A program made the translations under genes and the position numbers. Under the pieces are notes generated by a model that was not told the origin of the DNA, ran no database searches, and saw only the letters and a list, made by a program, of their open reading frames with translations. A stretch of DNA of 64,000 nucleotides from Amanita rubescens (lineage: Eukaryota; Basidiomycota; Agaricomycetes; Agaricales; Amanitaceae), in assembly GCA_015039365.1 (NCBI GenBank), contig WION01000061.1, forward strand, positions 124,001 to 188,000, given 5' to 3'. This document shows positions 40,275 through 51,282 of this stretch, piece by piece (position 1 is the stretch's first letter; the number at the start of each line of letters is the position of its first letter).

Positions 40275-43200
40275 ATGTCTAACGACTTGACGATTCCCAG
40301 TTCCATTCCCGTTTTGAATGGAACTAACTATAAAGAATGGGAACGCATGATGCGTTTCCTATTACAAACCAAAGGTTTATATCGGTACCTAAAAACCGAT
40401 TATGTTCGTCCAAGACGGATAACGCCGTTGGAACAATTCTATCTGGACACAGGGGTTCAAGCCTTTGTTCCAGCTGTTCCAGCAACAGCAGCAGTTCCGG
40501 AAACGGAAACTGAAGATGCGATACCCGCAATGCCGGCACAACCGGCACAACCAGCCATCACTCAACAAATGATTGATGATGCAGAGGCTATCAAAAAGGC
40601 CTATGATGATTGGGTCGTCGAGGATGATCGCATCCTCGGATCCATCAACATGAAGTGTACTGCTACTATACAGCAGATCAACGAACATGTAGTTTCTGCA
40701 CGAGTTCTATGGCAGAACTTAGCAGAACAATACGGTGTGACAACGTCTGCCGGTATTTACAATGATTTCCAATTAGCAATAAATTGGAAATTCCAAGATA
40801 AAAAGGATCCCACACAATCCTTAAACGACCTCCTCGCCATCATAAACCGCTTAGCATCAAGCGGAATTACATTGCCTGCAAATGTACAGGCAATGATTGT
40901 ACTTTCAGCTGTCCCCCATCATTGGGACAACTTTGCCGCTGTGGTTCTAGCCACAACAGAACCATCGGATCTTACGATCCAAGGGATACTTCCCTTAATT
41001 CAGAATGAGTGGCACCGAAGGCACCCTGAATCTGCTGCAACGGCTAATACGTCGCAACAACAGCAGCAACCATGGCAACAAGTACGTGGTCGAGGACGAG
41101 GACGTGCTCGCGGACGTGGCCGCGGAGCAGGTCGTGGACGTGGGGGAAGGCCTTATTCTAGGCCTCCACAAGGCGCTCAGACACCGGCTCCTACTGCTCC
41201 TCCAGCAAATCAAAATTGGCCGGGTAAAGTTGAGGGCCAAACACGTGGTCCTAACTGGGAGAGGAACCGAGAACGCCGAAAGGCAGATGCAGCCGAGAAG
41301 AAGGCTGCCAAAGCCACAGAACATACTATGAGTTCTGCACATACTGTCGCCCGTATTGGACCTTATGACATCACTGAGCCAGTTGCCGGCTCTAGCAAAG
41401 GCAAACAAAGAGAAAAGGACGAACAGGACTTTGAGTCCTATAAATCGAACCAAGGAATGGGGATATCGTCAGACGATATCGATTACAAAAATATGGATAT
41501 AGATCAGGAAGCTGAACTATATTATGACGATTATTACTATGAAGATAACGGCGAACAATGGTATGAAACCATTAAGAAACTGGAAATGGCTAACTTTCTC
41601 TTTATAGAGGCAGCGATGAAAATGGTGTTCCCCAAATTGGGACATCATCGTCGTACTATAAATTCCTTCTTTGAACAATCTGTACTATATGATAGTATAA
41701 ATTATAAAGAAAATTTAGACGAAACCTGCCTCGTAAGAGATAAGTTGTGTGACACTGCCATTTATAATGCAAATATGATCGAACGATCATATAATATTGG
41801 TAACATGTTTAAGAAACCTTTTACATGTTTAGCGGTCAATAAAAGAAAATTTAAAGATAAAGTACATCCGACATGTCCCTGTCCGGAATGTGTTGAGAAA
41901 CGTACTGGAGATACACTATGGATGTGTGACTCCGGTGCATCCGATCACTTTACCTTTAGTAGGAAAGACTTCTCTGAATACAGAGAATTTCCTGCAAATG
42001 AAAACCACAGTGTTAAAACTGCTAATGGTTTAGATCGTCTTGAGGGACTTGGCACAGTTATTCTTGAACACAAGTTATCCACAGGGGAAACAACACTCGT
42101 AAAGCTCTTTCCTGTCCTCTATATGCCACGGGCAACTGCACGCTTGATTTCAAACGGCAGATTGATCCGACAAGGATTAACTTGTAAACAAGATGAAAAG
42201 ATGGTAGTCTTTTCCTTTACAGACTCGGGTAGAACGTGTATCGAAGGACATTACCTTATGCCCGATGATACATTAGTTTACGCTCGAGGTAGGATCATTA
42301 TAATGAACCCTACACTGGTTTCCAGTCCTGGCTTAGCCAACAGGAATTCTAAATTAATTCTTGGAAGACCGACAAAGAAACCAAACGCAGAGTCTATAGA
42401 AAAATTATTAGACTATGAGACCTGGCATAAACGTTTTGGTCATCCATCTAACGAAGTCTTTTCGAAGATACCGTTAAATGTCAATGGATGGAAAGAAGTT
42501 ACACTTCCAGAAGGAAAACTACGTTGTGAAGGTTGTCTAAAAGGCAAAATGAAGGCAAAACCTTATAAACTGTCTTCAAAGAGAGCTACTCGTCCCTTTG
42601 AGTTACTCCATATGGATCTTATGACCGTACCGGCCATATCTTACCACAAATACAAATATATTGGTGTCATCGTTGACGATTTCACCTCGTATACGTGGAT
42701 TGGTTTATTAAAAACCAAAGATCAAACTCTAGAATATTTTACCGGATGGTATAATGAGTTTGTAGATCCTAAACAACCTATTTCTCACCTCCGTTCTGAT
42801 CGAGGGGGGGAATTTGTAAATAAAGCCTTTGAAGAATTCCTTAAATCCAAAGGAATTAAACATCAACAGACAGCTCCTTACACCCCACAACAAAATGGTC
42901 GCGTTGAATGCATGAATCAGACTTTGTCAGACAAAGCTGAGGCTATGCGATTAGACGCAGGATGTCCGAAATCTTGGTGGGAGTTCTCATTCAGAACGGC
43001 TGTGCATGTGTACAACCGCACTCCCCTAAAAGGGACTAAATGGAAGACCCCTCTGGAAAATCTTCTTAATAAAAAACCAGACGTATCATACTTTCGAGTA
43101 TTTGGATGTGAAGCCTGGGTATTTATCCCTGATCAACGGAGACCGGATAAGCTGTCCGAAAAATCCGTTTTATGCACTTTTGTAGGATATGAATCAGGAA

Positions 43201-43559
43201 CCAAAGGCTATAGGTTCATGACGTCGACAAACACACTGGTCATATCCTCCCAGGCTACATTCTTTGAAAACAGGTTTCCGCGCAAAGGAAAGACTGCAGA
43301 TATAATTACTGAAGATCTTGGTCCGATCTGGGAGGCGATTCCTCAAGAGGAACCTAACCGCCCTCCACAAAATTTGGATTTAGATGACTTACTCCCAGAG
43401 AACCGTAGACGTTCTCCGAGCCGTAGACGCTCACCGAGTTTGGATCGAAGGGGTGCATCTCCTGATCGACAGCAGTCAGACCCTTCTGATGATTCAAACG
43501 ATGATGATGACGGTGATGAATTTGCCGATCGTCAAAGAGATTTCCTGGATGATAATTGA
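40275..43559 (+). CDS. Copia A gag-pol, 5' part (gag, protease, integrase), truncated by element B
   Basis: 1094 codons. Order: a Gag domain, an Arg/Gly-rich stretch (GRGRGRARGRGRGAGRGRGG, about residues 275-295), an acidic linker, CPCPECVEK, protease DSGASDH, GAG-pre-integrase (WHKRFGHPS and CEGCLKGKMK) and integrase with its catalytic Asp/Asp/Glu (HMDLM, SDRGGEF, NGRVE). The TGA that ends it is the first three bases of element B's LTR. The remaining pol sequence resumes at 51690. Relative to B there are only scattered substitutions, for example Cys for Arg just after the catalytic Glu of integrase. Confidence 0.92.
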   Translation: MSNDLTIPSSIPVLNGTNYKEWERMMRFLLQTKGLYRYLKTDYVRPRRITPLEQFYLDTGVQAFVPAVPATAAVPETETEDAIPAMPAQPAQPAITQQMIDDAEAIKKAYDDWVVEDDRILGSINMKCTATIQQINEHVVSARVLWQNLAEQYGVTTSAGIYNDFQLAINWKFQDKKDPTQSLNDLLAIINRLASSGITLPANVQAMIVLSAVPHHWDNFAAVVLATTEPSDLTIQGILPLIQNEWHRRHPESAATANTSQQQQQPWQQVRGRGRGRARGRGRGAGRGRGGRPYSRPPQGAQTPAPTAPPANQNWPGKVEGQTRGPNWERNRERRKADAAEKKAAKATEHTMSSAHTVARIGPYDITEPVAGSSKGKQREKDEQDFESYKSNQGMGISSDDIDYKNMDIDQEAELYYDDYYYEDNGEQWYETIKKLEMANFLFIEAAMKMVFPKLGHHRRTINSFFEQSVLYDSINYKENLDETCLVRDKLCDTAIYNANMIERSYNIGNMFKKPFTCLAVNKRKFKDKVHPTCPCPECVEKRTGDTLWMCDSGASDHFTFSRKDFSEYREFPANENHSVKTANGLDRLEGLGTVILEHKLSTGETTLVKLFPVLYMPRATARLISNGRLIRQGLTCKQDEKMVVFSFTDSGRTCIEGHYLMPDDTLVYARGRIIIMNPTLVSSPGLANRNSKLILGRPTKKPNAESIEKLLDYETWHKRFGHPSNEVFSKIPLNVNGWKEVTLPEGKLRCEGCLKGKMKAKPYKLSSKRATRPFELLHMDLMTVPAISYHKYKYIGVIVDDFTSYTWIGLLKTKDQTLEYFTGWYNEFVDPKQPISHLRSDRGGEFVNKAFEEFLKSKGIKHQQTAPYTPQQNGRVECMNQTLSDKAEAMRLDAGCPKSWWEFSFRTAVHVYNRTPLKGTKWKTPLENLLNKKPDVSYFRVFGCEAWVFIPDQRRPDKLSEKSVLCTFVGYESGTKGYRFMTSTNTLVISSQATFFENRFPRKGKTADIITEDLGPIWEAIPQEEPNRPPQNLDLDDLLPENRRRSPSRRRSPSLDRRGASPDRQQSDPSDDSNDDDDGDEFADRQRDFLDDN

Positions 43560-43963
43560 CGAAGAAGACAGGTCTACGCGAGAGCGTGTCCACAGCATGA
43601 GCAGGTGCAATAGCTTACCTATTGCGATATGATCTTAGCACTACCCTTCGGCGTAGTAGTGATAGTAAGAGGAAGAGAATGGATTGTCCTATTCTACGAT
43701 ACAGGACAGGTTTATATACTAAGAAAGAACAAATATGTGTCTACATATGTGTAAGCGTATAGTATAGATGGGAAGATATGGCGTGCTAAGCACACCATAA
43801 GATGTGATCATGAGTCTATCATGATGTCACCATGATATCATAATGAAGTCATTATGATGTCATCTCTATGTCATACATAAAGGATGACGCGAGCGATATG
43901 AGTAACATTGATTGTAGTCAATCAGTAGTTAATCATTCTATAAATATAATTCTATATTTAACA
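43557..43963 (-). repeat. Copia B 3' LTR
   Basis: 407 bp, directly after the polypurine stretch of B (43964-43976 on the plus strand reads CACCCCTTCGCTT). Same sequence as the 5' LTR at 51283-51689 by eye. Confidence 0.95.
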
Positions 43964-43985
43964 CACCCCTTCGCTTAGATATCCT

Positions 43986-46900
43986 TTATTTAAAGTCTAT
44001 GATGTTCTCGTCATAGAAGGGATCTATATCCGATTCCTGTTGATCAATAAGACCATCAAGAAGTTCCATCAACTTCTTGTGTGATAGACGATCAATATTA
44101 TCTAATTCAAGATTTTGCCAATCAAGAATAAATTTCGTCAGATCACGGATTTCCTCAGTTTCTAATCGATCTGGTCTTTTGATTAGTGCATTTGTAGAAG
44201 TCGGATATTCTTCTAAGGAAAGTCCCAATCGTTCTCTAAAGAATTTGACCTTTTCAAAGGATAAATTCTTAGTCATGAGATCCGCATTCTGTTCGTTGGT
44301 TGGTATGTATTCGAGGACTACCTTTTTAGTCTCGATCAACTCGCGAACGAAATGATAGCGAATATCTATGTGTTTGGAACGATGTTCTTGTGCAGGATTT
44401 TGTGCCCAAAATATAGCGCCTTGGTTATCTACACTAAGTAAGATGCTTTTAATGGGTGCACCTATTTCGTAAAATAGATTTTCAACCCATGCAATCTGTC
44501 TTGCAGCATCTGATAAAGATATGTATTCTGCTTCAGTCGAAGACAGAGCTACAGTCTTTTGTTTTCTACTCGTCCAAGCTACCGCACCACCAGCTAACAT
44601 TAAGACATAACCGTTTATAGATCGTCGTGTATTACGATCAGCGGCCCAGTCAGCATCAGCGTAGGCTCTAAATTTATTATTGCCTTTGGCGCTATAAACG
44701 ATTTTGACGTTTAAGGTATGAGCAATGTATTTGACTATATACAATGCTTTTTGAATGTGTTCTTGGGACGGGTTTGATGAAAATTGGGACATCAAAATTA
44801 CTGCATAAATTATATCAGGCCTAGTTCCTAAGGCAAGATATAGAAGGGATCCTATTATCTGTTGATAATAAGAACGTTCCTGTGGTGTGCATTCTCCTTC
44901 ATTCTTTATAGGAGCATACCCAGCAGGTAACGGTGTGCGTACAGACTTGCAATCTTCAAGTCCAAATCGCTTAACAACCTTCAAGGCATAAGGGCCTTGA
45001 TCTATTACTAAGAATCCTAAATCACGGTTGTAATTGACTTGAATTCGGAGATACTCTTTGATCTTTCCAAGATCACGACATTCCCACATCTCCATAAATT
45101 TCTTTTTAATGGATACGATGGTGGAATCGTCATTTCCCATAAAGAGTATATCGTCGACATACAATATGCATATCGTAATAGTATTCTTGCCTTTACGAAC
45201 GTAAACGCCAGAATCAGACAAGCATCGCTCGAAATGCAATGATTTCAACGATTTATCAGCTTGTTTATTCCAGGCATATGATGCCTGTTTCAATCCATAT
45301 ATGGCTTTCCTCAGCCTATATACTTTAGATTCTTGTCCTTTTACAACGAAACCTTCTGGCTGGGCCATGTAAATATCTTCATCAAGATCGCCATATAAGA
45401 AGGCAGTTTTTACATCTAGGGCTTGTATATCCCAGTTTTCAAGCACTGATGTGGCCAGAAGTATTCGGATTGTTTCATATCTCGCTACAGGCGAGAATGT
45501 TTCGTCGTAATCTAATCCGGGACGTTGACTAAAACCTTTAGCTACGACGCGAGCTTTTTTGCGTCCATCGGTTTTTAAGTCGAAAACCCAACGACATCTG
45601 ATTAGGTTTCGTCCTTTTGGAAGATCAACTAACTCCCAAATATCTCTAGATTGAAGAGATTTAAATTCGTCATCCATTGCAATCTTCCATTGTTTATACA
45701 ATTGAGGATTACTGGAGCGCATTTTAGATATATCTCTATAGTCATATGGAATATTATCCACAAGGGGGACAGCCGCCTTTAGAAGAAAATGAAGGAATTC
45801 ATTTCCAGATTCATTAATCATTCGGGTTAAATGATCGTGTTCTGCAGATTTTAATTCAGATTTTAAAGCAAAGATTTCTTTTAGTAGAGAAGCAGATTCA
45901 TTCATTCTATCAGGGTTCCTGTCTGCTGACGGTGGATCCTGAGTCGAAGAACTCGGAGTTTTATCTTTTAACTGCTCTCGTAAAGCATCTCGCTTTTGCT
46001 GAATTTCTGCTTCTATCTGTGCAGGAGTTTTATCTCCATACGCGTTGTCTCTTTGTACCCTTGGAACTGGAAAACGACCGGAACGGCGAGGACCTATTTG
46101 TACAGAGGGTGGACCAGGATCAGATATGATCGGTGGAGGAGGTCTAGGTCTCTGAGCAAATTCTCTAAAACGATCTCTTTGACGTTGTTCAAATTGATCA
46201 AATTCTCGATCCGTCATAAATGGGTTTTCTATTTCATCACGATCCCTTTGATTCAAAGAGAAGGGATTATCTTCATTCATAGGACTACGAGGCGAAGGTG
46301 GCCTAGATACATATGGTATCGGTGTTATAGGCCTAGAAGGAGCAGGAGTTTCCTCCTTTATTTGTGGAGAGGGAGTACGTCTAAAGGGTTCAGGAGTTTT
46401 ACGTTTCTTAAACATATCACTCATTTGACGTTTGAATTGATCTCGTAAACGAGACTGTTTATCAATTCCTTGACCCTTTTTCCAATCATCGCGCTGTCTA
46501 CGATAATTGTTACGTCTTTCTTGTTCTCTTTCTTCCCTTTGCCTTCGGATATCATCATCCAAAAAATCTCTTCGACGATCGGCAAATTCATCACCGTCAT
46601 CATCATCGTTTGAATCATCAGAAGGGTCTGATTGCTGTCTATCAGGAGATGCACCCCTTCGATCCAAACCAGGTGAGCGTCTTCTGCTCGGAGAACGTCT
46701 ACGGTTCTCTGGGAGTAAGTCATCTAAATCCAAATTTTGTGGAGGGCGGTTAGGTTCCTCTTGGGGAATCGCCTCCCAGATCGGACCAAGATCTTCAGTA
46801 ATTATATCTGCAGTCTTTCCTTTGCGCGGAAACCTGTTTTCAAAGAATGTTGCCTGGGAGGATATGACCAGTGTGTTTGTCGACGTCATGAACCTATAGC

Positions 46901-49832
46901 CTTTGGTTCCTGATTCATATCCTACAAAAGTGCATAAAACGGATTTCTCGGACAGCTTATCCGGTCTCCGTTGATCAGGGATAAATACCCAGGCTTCACA
47001 TCCAAATACTCGAAAGTATGATATGTCTGGCTTTTTATTAAGAAGATTTTCCAGAGGGGTCTTCCATTTAGTCCGTTTTAGGGGAGTGCGGTTGTACACA
47101 TGCACAGCCGTTCTGAATGAGAACTCCCACCAAGATTTCGGACATCCTGCGTCTAATCGCATAGCCTCAGCTTTGTCTGACAAAGTCTGATTCATGCGTT
47201 CAACGCGACCATTTTGTTGTGGGGTGTAAGGAGCTGTCTGTTGATGTTTAATTCCTTTGGATTTAAGGAATTCTTCAAAGGCTTTATTTACAAATTCCCC
47301 CCCTCGATCAGAACGGAGGTGAGAAATAGGTTGTTTGGGATCTACAAACTCATTATACCATCCGGTAAAATATTCTAGAGTTTGATCTTTGGTTTTTAAT
47401 AAACCAATCCACGTATACGAGGTGAAATCGTCAACGATAACACCAATATATTTGTATTTGTGGTAAGATATGGCCGGTACGGTCATAAGATCCATATGGA
47501 GTAACTCAAAGGGATGAGTAGCTCTCTTTGAAGACAATTTATAAGGTTTTGCCTTCATTTTGCCTTTTAGACAACCTTCACAACGTAGTTTTCCTTCTGG
47601 AAGTGTAACTTCTTTCCATCCATTGACATTTAACGGTATCTTTGAAAAGACTTCGTTAGATGGATGACCAAAACGTTTATGCCAGGTCTCGTAGTCTAAT
47701 AATTTTTCTATAGACTCTGCGTTTGGTTTCTTTGTCGGTCTTCCAAGAATTAATTTAGAATTCCTGTTGGCTAAGCCAGGACCGGAAACCAGTGTAGGGT
47801 TCATTATAATGATCCTACCTCGAGCGTAAACTAATGTATCATCGGGCATAAGGTAATGTCCTTCGATACACGTTCTACCCGAGTCTGTAAAGGAAAAGAC
47901 TACCATCTTTTCATCTTGTTTACAAGTTAATCCTTGTCGGATCAATCTGCCGTTTGAAATCAAGCGTGCAGTTGCCCGTGGCATATATAATACAGGAAAG
48001 AGCTTTACGAGTGTTACTTCTCCTGTGGATAACTTGTGTTCAAGAATAACTGTGCCAAGTCCCTCAAGACGGTCTAAACCATTAGCAGTTTTAACACTGT
48101 GGTTTTCATTTGCAGGAAATTCTCTGTATTCAGAGAAGTCTTTCCTACTAAAGGTAAAGTGATCAGATGCACCGGAGTCACACATCCATAGTGTATCTCC
48201 AGTACGTTTTTCAACACATTCCGGACAGGGACATGTCGGATGTACTTTATCTTTAAATTTTCTTTTATTGACTGCTAAACATGTAAAAGGTTTCTTAAAC
48301 ATGTTACCAATATTATATGATCGTTCGATCATATTTGCATTATGAATGGCAGTGTCACACGACTTATCTCTTACGAGGCAGTTTTCGTCTAAATTTTCTT
48401 TATAATTTATACTATCATATAGTACAGATTGTTCAAAGAAGGAATTTATAGTACGACGATGATGCCCCAATTTAGGGAACACCATTTTCATCGCTGCCTC
48501 TATAAAGAGAAAGTTAGCCATTTCCAATTTCTTAATGGTTTCATACCATTGTTCGCCGTTATCTTCATAGTAATAATCGTCGTAATATAGTTCAGCTTCC
48601 TGATCTATATCCATATTTTTGTAATCGATATCGTCTGACGATATCCCCATTCCTCGGTTTGATTTATAGGACTCAAAGTCCAGTTCATCCTTTTCTCTTT
48701 GTTTGCCTTTGCTAGAGCCGGCAACTGGCTCAGTGATGTCATAAGGCCCAATACGGGCGACGGTATGCGCAGAACTCATAGTATGTTCTGCGGCTTTGGC
48801 AGCCTTCTTCTCGGCTGCATCTGCCTTTCGGCGTTCTCGGTTCCTCTCCCAGTTAGGACCACGTGTTTGGCCCTCAACTTTACCCGGCCAATTTTGATTT
48901 GCCGGAGGAGCAGTAGGAGCCGGTGTCTGAGCGCCTTGTGGAGGCCTAGAATAAGGCCTCCCCCCACGTCCACGACCTGCTCCGCGGCCACGTCCGCGAG
49001 CACGTCCTCGTCCTCGACCACGTACTTGTTGCCATGGTTGCTGCTGTTGTTGCGACGTATTAGCTGTCACGGCAGATTCAGGGTGCCTTCGGCGCCACTC
49101 ATTCTGTATTAAGGGAAGTATCCCTTGGATCGTAAGATCCGATGGTTCTGTTGTGGCAAGAACCACAGCGGCAAAATTGTCCCAATGACGAGGGACAGCT
49201 GAAAGTACAATCATTGCCTGGACATTTTCAGGCAATACAATTCCGCTAGATGATAAGCGGTTTATTATGGCAAGGAGGTCGTTTAAGGATTGTGTGGGAT
49301 CCTTTTTATCTTGAAACTTCCAAGTAACAGCTAATTGGAAGTCATTATAGATACCGGCAGACGTTGTTACACCGTATTGATTTGCTAAGTTCCGCCATAA
49401 AACTCTGGCGGCATTTACTTCTGAATTGATCTGCTGTATGGTAGCAGAACATTTCATATTTATTGATCCGAGGATGCGATCATCCTCGACGACCCAATCT
49501 TCAAAAGCTTTTTTAACGGCCTTTGCATCATCAACCATTTGTTGGGTGATAGCTGGTTCACCCTCAACGGCTGGTATTGCAGGTGTTGCTGGATGTGCAC
49601 CATGTGCGGCAACTGCTGCTACCGCAGGTTGTGGAGTTATGGCTGCACGAACACCTGTGTCGATGAAGAATTGTTGTAGCGGAGTAATCCGCGGAGGATG
49701 AACATAATCATCCTTAAGGTACTGAAACAGTCCCTTTGTTTGTAATAGGAAACGCATCATGCGTTCCCATTCTTTATAGTTAGTTCCATTCAAAACGGGA
49801 ATGGAACTGGGAATCGTCAAGTCGTTAGACAT
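43986..49832 (-). CDS. Copia B gag-pol polyprotein, intact, 1948 aa
   Basis: One frame without a gag/pol shift, as in most copia elements. Gag occupies about residues 1-250. An Arg/Gly-rich box lies at about 262-294, where many copia Gags have a CCHC knuckle. Further domains are protease DSGASDH near 552; GAG-pre-integrase at 717-760; integrase Asp near 780, Asp near 842 (SDRGGEF) and Glu near 877 (NGRVERMNQTL); reverse transcriptase YVDDILFMG near 1560; and RNase H TEAEYISLS near 1766. All catalytic motifs are intact. A Pro-, Arg- and Ser-rich linker (about 1080-1280) separates integrase from reverse transcriptase. Expression should come from the LTR TATA box; relative levels of Gag and Pol cannot be judged from the sequence. 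Confidence 0.96.
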   Translation of the reverse strand: MSNDLTIPSSIPVLNGTNYKEWERMMRFLLQTKGLFQYLKDDYVHPPRITPLQQFFIDTGVRAAITPQPAVAAVAAHGAHPATPAIPAVEGEPAITQQMVDDAKAVKKAFEDWVVEDDRILGSINMKCSATIQQINSEVNAARVLWRNLANQYGVTTSAGIYNDFQLAVTWKFQDKKDPTQSLNDLLAIINRLSSSGIVLPENVQAMIVLSAVPRHWDNFAAVVLATTEPSDLTIQGILPLIQNEWRRRHPESAVTANTSQQQQQPWQQVRGRGRGRARGRGRGAGRGRGGRPYSRPPQGAQTPAPTAPPANQNWPGKVEGQTRGPNWERNRERRKADAAEKKAAKAAEHTMSSAHTVARIGPYDITEPVAGSSKGKQREKDELDFESYKSNRGMGISSDDIDYKNMDIDQEAELYYDDYYYEDNGEQWYETIKKLEMANFLFIEAAMKMVFPKLGHHRRTINSFFEQSVLYDSINYKENLDENCLVRDKSCDTAIHNANMIERSYNIGNMFKKPFTCLAVNKRKFKDKVHPTCPCPECVEKRTGDTLWMCDSGASDHFTFSRKDFSEYREFPANENHSVKTANGLDRLEGLGTVILEHKLSTGEVTLVKLFPVLYMPRATARLISNGRLIRQGLTCKQDEKMVVFSFTDSGRTCIEGHYLMPDDTLVYARGRIIIMNPTLVSGPGLANRNSKLILGRPTKKPNAESIEKLLDYETWHKRFGHPSNEVFSKIPLNVNGWKEVTLPEGKLRCEGCLKGKMKAKPYKLSSKRATHPFELLHMDLMTVPAISYHKYKYIGVIVDDFTSYTWIGLLKTKDQTLEYFTGWYNEFVDPKQPISHLRSDRGGEFVNKAFEEFLKSKGIKHQQTAPYTPQQNGRVERMNQTLSDKAEAMRLDAGCPKSWWEFSFRTAVHVYNRTPLKRTKWKTPLENLLNKKPDISYFRVFGCEAWVFIPDQRRPDKLSEKSVLCTFVGYESGTKGYRFMTSTNTLVISSQATFFENRFPRKGKTADIITEDLGPIWEAIPQEEPNRPPQNLDLDDLLPENRRRSPSRRRSPGLDRRGASPDRQQSDPSDDSNDDDDGDEFADRRRDFLDDDIRRQREEREQERRNNYRRQRDDWKKGQGIDKQSRLRDQFKRQMSDMFKKRKTPEPFRRTPSPQIKEETPAPSRPITPIPYVSRPPSPRSPMNEDNPFSLNQRDRDEIENPFMTDREFDQFEQRQRDRFREFAQRPRPPPPIISDPGPPSVQIGPRRSGRFPVPRVQRDNAYGDKTPAQIEAEIQQKRDALREQLKDKTPSSSTQDPPSADRNPDRMNESASLLKEIFALKSELKSAEHDHLTRMINESGNEFLHFLLKAAVPLVDNIPYDYRDISKMRSSNPQLYKQWKIAMDDEFKSLQSRDIWELVDLPKGRNLIRCRWVFDLKTDGRKKARVVAKGFSQRPGLDYDETFSPVARYETIRILLATSVLENWDIQALDVKTAFLYGDLDEDIYMAQPEGFVVKGQESKVYRLRKAIYGLKQASYAWNKQADKSLKSLHFERCLSDSGVYVRKGKNTITICILYVDDILFMGNDDSTIVSIKKKFMEMWECRDLGKIKEYLRIQVNYNRDLGFLVIDQGPYALKVVKRFGLEDCKSVRTPLPAGYAPIKNEGECTPQERSYYQQIIGSLLYLALGTRPDIIYAVILMSQFSSNPSQEHIQKALYIVKYIAHTLNVKIVYSAKGNNKFRAYADADWAADRNTRRSINGYVLMLAGGAVAWTSRKQKTVALSSTEAEYISLSDAARQIAWVENLFYEIGAPIKSILLSVDNQGAIFWAQNPAQEHRSKHIDIRYHFVRELIETKKVVLEYIPTNEQNADLMTKNLSFEKVKFFRERLGLSLEEYPTSTNALIKRPDRLETEEIRDLTKFILDWQNLELDNIDRLSHKKLMELLDGLIDQQESDIDPFYDENIIDFK

Positions 49833-49833
49833 G

Positions 49834-50385
49834 TTAGACGAGGAAGGCGGAGGTGATGATTATGATATAGGCGGTTAGAAGACGCCAAAAGAAATGGAAG
49901 TTTCTTTGATTTTCGAGGTTTTCGACCTCTTGGTTATCTCTTTCGAGATTACGGCGTGTACGCCTATTTGCTATGTGTTGGGCTACTGAAGTGCCCCTGG
50001 GTGGAATCCAAAGATCTAAGGTGGGCGGAACACCTTCTTCGATAGCTTCTTGTCGACGACGATGTATTATTTCGTCTTGTAAGGTACGACCGTTTCTAAG
50101 TCGTGCAGCTAGGAAGTGATCTCTTCGATCGTGAATTGTGACAGGTCCACGAGTTGTGACACCGAATCTGGTGTCAGGATTGACAACACGAACTATCGTC
50201 CTTTGATAGGATGAAGATGAAATTGGTGCCGGTGTATCAATAAAAGTTCGGTTCCCTAAGGTTAAGGGAAATGGTGGGATTGGAGCGTCGTAAGAAGGAG
50301 GTAATCTCCGGGTAGGCGGAAATGATTCTCCTTCGGCTTCGTAAACTGGTAACGGAGTACTAGTTTCGGAATCCAGTTTTCTTTC
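49834..50385 (-). CDS. Copia B pre-gag ORF (183 codons, no ATG)
   Basis: Counterpart of 39722-40273. It is bounded upstream by the same TTTTAG splice-like site and ends with TAA one base before the gag-pol ATG. Compared with A it has a handful of amino-acid changes (for example Leu/Ser, Ile/Thr, Ser/Pro) and silent ones, but keeps length, frame and the C-terminal hydrophobic segment. Confidence 0.55.
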   Translation of the reverse strand, partial: ERKLDSETSTPLPVYEAEGESFPPTRRLPPSYDAPIPPFPLTLGNRTFIDTPAPISSSSYQRTIVRVVNPDTRFGVTTRGPVTIHDRRDHFLAARLRNGRTLQDEIIHRRRQEAIEEGVPPTLDLWIPPRGTSVAQHIANRRTRRNLERDNQEVENLENQRNFHFFWRLLTAYIIIITSAFLV

Positions 50386-51265
50386 CTAAAAGAGAATATA
50401 ATGAGCTTAAAGCTTAATTAAAGCTAAAAGTCTAATTCGTCTTTATTAAGTTACCAGGGTGCCATAGACTAGAATGTCAGACTATATAGAGTTCCTCGGT
50501 TACGAGTACAGTCCATATTCGGTTAAACCAACCGACCCTGAGTATCTTAGTTACAAGCCAAGCTTAAATAAAGCTCAGGTCCACAGGTCCACTCGGTCTT
50601 GAAAGCTCGGATCATCCCTGAATGCTGTAAATGACATGCAAAATCAATCGCTGGCTCAAGTACTCTTGGGCGAACCACGGTTTTACCCGTTGCGATTGTA
50701 AATAGAAATAATGTCTGGTCCATAAACCCCCCAGACCATTATGTAAGCACGACCGGTAATCAATATGAAACTTCTAAATGGGATTATGGGATCACCATAG
50801 AGCCCAAACTTAGAATGATCCTAACGATCATTCCGACTAAAGGAGTCCCTAAGGGCGCATCCTTAATAGACTGCGTGTACCACCCACAATGAGGTGTCAG
50901 CACGTCCTTTATACCAGAAGTTTTTATATACGAGCCATATTGTATTTTAAAGCCTCTAGGGGCTTATGATGTTATATCGTGCATTAATACCCCAGTCACA
51001 TCACAGAGGGCAAGTATAACTCTGTGGGGGCCGACGTTGCCATGCCAGCGTCGAGAAACATAGGTTGTACCCTTATCCCTGGGTGTCTAGGAGATCCCCC
51101 TAAAGCCCTAGGGTCCGGGCGCATGTCATTAGCGCATATGCCATATCAAGGATTAGTAATATCAAGATGATAAGACCATATCAGGCTCGCTGCGATACTA
51201 TACCAGTGGGACATCATGTCGGATGACGAGCAAGCGAGCGGCGATGTGGGTCCTGGCAATATCGA

Positions 51266-51282
51266 CGGCGGGGCCCATAACC
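51266..51282 (-). promoter_or_regulatory. Copia B primer-binding site
   Basis: Minus-strand GGTTATGGGCCCCGCC directly follows the 5' LTR. It is identical to the site in A and complementary to the initiator tRNA-Met anticodon region. Confidence 0.75.

Noticed and set aside
48699..49112. Frames opposite the copia gag (also 40995-41453)
   Set aside because: Antisense shadows of the Arg/Gly-rich gag coding region, present identically in both copies.
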